A stretch of 6,706 bases of DNA from Thermoplasmata archaeon (lineage in GTDB: Archaea; Thermoplasmatota; Thermoplasmata; Lutacidiplasmatales; UBA184), in the NCBI GenBank assembly GCA_030040755.1, contig JASHTC010000008.1, forward strand, positions 1-6,706. The letters run 5' to 3'. The notes beneath the pieces were generated by a model. It was not told the DNA's origin. It worked only from the letters and a program-made list of their open reading frames with translations, and did not search any database. Positions 4,911 through 6,706 of the stretch are shown piece after piece. The first letter of the stretch is position 1. The number at the start of each line of letters is the position of its first letter. A program made the translations under genes and the position numbers.

Positions 4911-5654
4911 GTGGAGTACTCCGAGTGGGCCCCCGTCTACCGACGGATCGGCGCGGAGCTGGACCTCCCGTTCGCCCGGGAGGAGGCGGCGTTCGCCCGG
5001 CTGCGCGAGCTCCTTCCGCCCGCGGCCCGGGACCACCCCCTCGAGCGCGTGGCCCGTCGGCTCCAGGGCCGGGAGGTGGTGGTGGTCGGCCTCGCGCCGG
5101 ACGCCGGACCCCCTCCGCTCTGGCGGTGGCCCGCGGGGGCCGGCCGCCTCGCCGTGGTCGCCGCGGACGGGGCGACGACGACCTGCCTCACCGCCGGCCT
5201 CGTCCCCGAGGTCGTCGTCACCGACCTGGACGGACCCGTGCCCGCCGAGCTCGCCGCCAACCAGCGGGGGAGCCTCGTGGTCGTGCACGCGCACGGGGAC
5301 AACGGGGCGGCGGTCGCCGAGTGGGTCCCGCAGTTCCCGGGGGAGCTGGTCGGCTCTTGGGCGGGCCCCCCCCGCGACGGGATCATCGACGTCGGAGGGT
5401 TCACGGACGGGGACCGGGCGGCGTTCCTCGCCGAGCACGTCGGAGCCCGGCGCATCCTCCTCTGGGGATTCGACTTCGAGCGGGTCGTCGAGGACGACCC
5501 CCGCGCGGAGGCGCGCAAGCGCACCAAGCTCACCTGGGCCGGGCGCCTGCTCGCGCAACTGGCCGCCTCGGGTCGGGTCCCGCTGGTGACCTGGGAGCGG
5601 GACGGGACCCTCACGCCCTACCCGGCGGGGATCCACGGCGCGTCGACCAGGTAG
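4911..5654 (+). CDS. mptE: 6-hydroxymethyl-7,8-dihydropterin diphosphokinase, MptE-type
   Basis: A 247-residue cytosolic enzyme of the archaeal MptE family (formerly DUF115). Known members transfer diphosphate from ATP to 6-hydroxymethyl-7,8-dihydropterin, giving AMP and the diphosphate ester used to make methanopterin or folate. It is unrelated to bacterial FolK. Family motifs in order: a start with EYSEWAPVYRRI, ADGATTTCL (85-93), VVTDLDGPV (102-110) with acidic residues for metal binding, VVHAHGDNG (124-132), GGFTDGDRAAFLA (162-174), ILLWGFDFE (182-190) and K206 before LTWAGRLL. The GTG at 4911 is placed by the TATA box 27 bp upstream and lacks a ribosome binding site. It is divergent from ftsZ, and its last 37 bp overlap the convergent membrane gene. 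Whether the cell makes methanopterin or folate cannot be told here. Confidence 0.9.
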   Translation: MEYSEWAPVYRRIGAELDLPFAREEAAFARLRELLPPAARDHPLERVARRLQGREVVVVGLAPDAGPPPLWRWPAGAGRLAVVAADGATTTCLTAGLVPEVVVTDLDGPVPAELAANQRGSLVVVHAHGDNGAAVAEWVPQFPGELVGSWAGPPRDGIIDVGGFTDGDRAAFLAEHVGARRILLWGFDFERVVEDDPRAEARKRTKLTWAGRLLAQLAASGRVPLVTWERDGTLTPYPAGIHGASTR

Positions 5655-6706
5655 ACGACGTTCTGTCCGTCCTCGTAGACCGGGACGAACGGCAGCTCCC
5701 CGAGCCAGCCGATCGCGGCCGAGGAGAGGGGGACGGCGAGGACCGAGGGGTTGAGCGCGACCCCGTCATACATCACCGAGTCGACCGCGACCAGGTCGAT
5801 CGGACGGAGCGTGTAGGGTGTCCCCGAGCTGCGTAACTCCGCGTAGGCCTGGCCCGCCTGAGCGGCCGTTCCCGTGAACAGCGTCGGCGTGGTCGTCCAT
5901 GTGGCGGGATTTCCGTCCACCCCGAAGATCAGCGAGGAGAGACGATGGTCGGTCGCGACCGTCCAGGTCGGGGGGACCGCGATCCCCACCCACATCCAGA
6001 GCGCCGCGTCCCCGTGCGTGAGGCCCTCCTCGAACCCCCCGAGGTAGGCCTGCGGCGGGTAGACGATGGCGGCGTTGGCCGCGACCAGGACCACGACCCC
6101 GAGCGCGGCCGCGACCGCCGCCCGCCGTCCGGAGCGGCGGTCGATCCGGGCGATCAGCCGCGCGACGGCCACGGCGGCGAGCAGGCCGACCGGGATCAGG
6201 AGGTACTCCGCGTGCCGGGACGGGGGGATGGCCTCGACGAACCCCGCGAGCGAGCTCCCCAGCTCGGAGGCGAGGAGCGTCGCGACGGCGGAGAGGGCGA
6301 GGACCCCGAGCCAGGTCAGGGCGAACGGGCCGACCCGGGAGGTCGTGAGGAGGCGGCGGCTACCCGCGCACAGGACCGCGAGCAGCAGGACGGGCGCGAA
6401 CCAGAGGATCGCCAGCGGGGCGGTCGTCTGCGTCGTCCCCGGCAGCGGGACCACGAGGAGGATCGCCACGCCCCCGAAGATCCCAACCGCCAAGAGGAGG
6501 GCGTCGCGGACCACGCTGCGGTCGGTCGGCAGACGGACCCACGCCCGCCGGGGGAGGTACCGCTGCCGCCGGACCCGGATCAGGACCCCCGCGACGACCA
6601 CGGTGACGAGGCCCGCCGCCTCGAGCCCGGCGAACCCCACGAGCGAGCTGTGCGCGAGCCCCGGCAAGAGGACCTTCGAGACGAACGAGGTGGTCCCGTA
6701 GAACCA
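5618..6706 (-). CDS. Multi-pass membrane protein, possibly GT-C glycosyltransferase-like (C-terminal part, 5' truncated by window)
   Basis: The frame is open to the right edge, so only the last 362 residues are visible; a TTG at 6667 is an internal leucine more likely than a start, since WFYGTTSFVSKVL reads on in frame before it. Numbering from the edge, six hydrophobic helices lie near 27-44, 65-87, 95-116, 125-148, 167-186 and 195-216. The loop before helix five reads SRHAEYLLIPVGLL, recalling the 'R-x-x-EYL-x-x-P' segment of GT-C and PMT-like membrane glycosyltransferases. The last 145 residues form a soluble, probably outward-facing domain with ALWMWVGIAVP, ATDHRLSSLIFG and YDGVALNPSVLAVP. 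A role in surface glycan assembly is inferred from this resemblance; the catalytic N-terminal loop is not in view. The stop falls inside the end of mptE. Confidence 0.8.
   Translation of the reverse strand, partial: WFYGTTSFVSKVLLPGLAHSSLVGFAGLEAAGLVTVVVAGVLIRVRRQRYLPRRAWVRLPTDRSVVRDALLLAVGIFGGVAILLVVPLPGTTQTTAPLAILWFAPVLLLAVLCAGSRRLLTTSRVGPFALTWLGVLALSAVATLLASELGSSLAGFVEAIPPSRHAEYLLIPVGLLAAVAVARLIARIDRRSGRRAAVAAALGVVVLVAANAAIVYPPQAYLGGFEEGLTHGDAALWMWVGIAVPPTWTVATDHRLSSLIFGVDGNPATWTTTPTLFTGTAAQAGQAYAELRSSGTPYTLRPIDLVAVDSVMYDGVALNPSVLAVPLSSAAIGWLGELPFVPVYEDGQNVVYLVDAPWIPAG

Noticed and set aside
3715..5836. Very long plus-strand open frames (over 600 codons) opposite ftsZ
   Set aside because: They are antisense shadows of ftsZ and mptE caused by the scarcity of stop codons in GC-rich DNA; their translations are Arg/Pro/Gly/Ser-rich or mirror the real genes, with no recognisable domain.
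1..6706. CRISPR arrays, tRNA or rRNA genes, transposon ends
   Set aside because: No regularly spaced direct repeats, cloverleaf-like segments, rRNA sequences or terminal inverted repeats with duplicated targets were seen; nearly all of the window is coding.

Overview
The window looks like a GC-rich archaeal chromosome segment, with no plasmid, phage or insertion-element genes. The archaeal assignment rests on the order ftsZ, secE, spt5/nusG, rpl11, on an archaeal-type 6-hydroxymethylpterin diphosphokinase (MptE) and a TA0175-like HAD phosphatase, and on TATA/BRE-like promoters placed for leaderless transcripts. The proteins lack the strongly acidic bias of haloarchaea. An uncultured high-GC Thermoplasmatota lineage is my best guess, but that is inference and no rRNA is present to confirm it.

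Layout. (1) Positions 3-556, plus strand: the 3' part of a HAD-family phosphatase, then a 70-residue eight-cysteine zinc-binding protein. (2) 558-875, minus strand: a two-helix membrane protein that ends 1 bp from the zinc protein. (3) 876-1125: an intergenic region with a mirrored GTTTCGG/CCGAAAC inverted repeat and no codon-position signal. (4) 1126-1671, plus strand: a second small two-helix membrane protein. (5) 1701-4845, minus strand: a tightly packed operon read ftsZ, secE, spt5, rpl11, then a 99-residue unknown. (6) 4846-4910: a compact divergent promoter with one palindromic TTATAA. (7) 4911-5654, plus strand: mptE. (8) 5618-6706, minus strand: the C-terminal part of a multi-pass membrane protein resembling GT-C glycosyltransferases. 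It overlaps mptE by 37 bp tail to tail and runs off the window.

The operon joins cell division (FtsZ), the protein-conducting channel (SecE), transcription elongation (Spt5) and the ribosomal GTPase-associated centre (L11). That order is common in euryarchaeal relatives. Three things are less ordinary. Spt5 carries a roughly 180-residue N-terminal extension with an Ig-like beta-sandwich ahead of its NGN and KOW domains. L11 has lost all four prolines of its otherwise preserved N-terminal proline loop. The L11 gene is followed by a small unknown beta-rich protein, not by rpl1, rpl10 and rpl12. Several starts were moved inward from the longest reading frames because of promoter position, ribosome binding sites or codon-position composition. 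I see no tRNA, rRNA, CRISPR array, mobile element or convincing T-run terminator.
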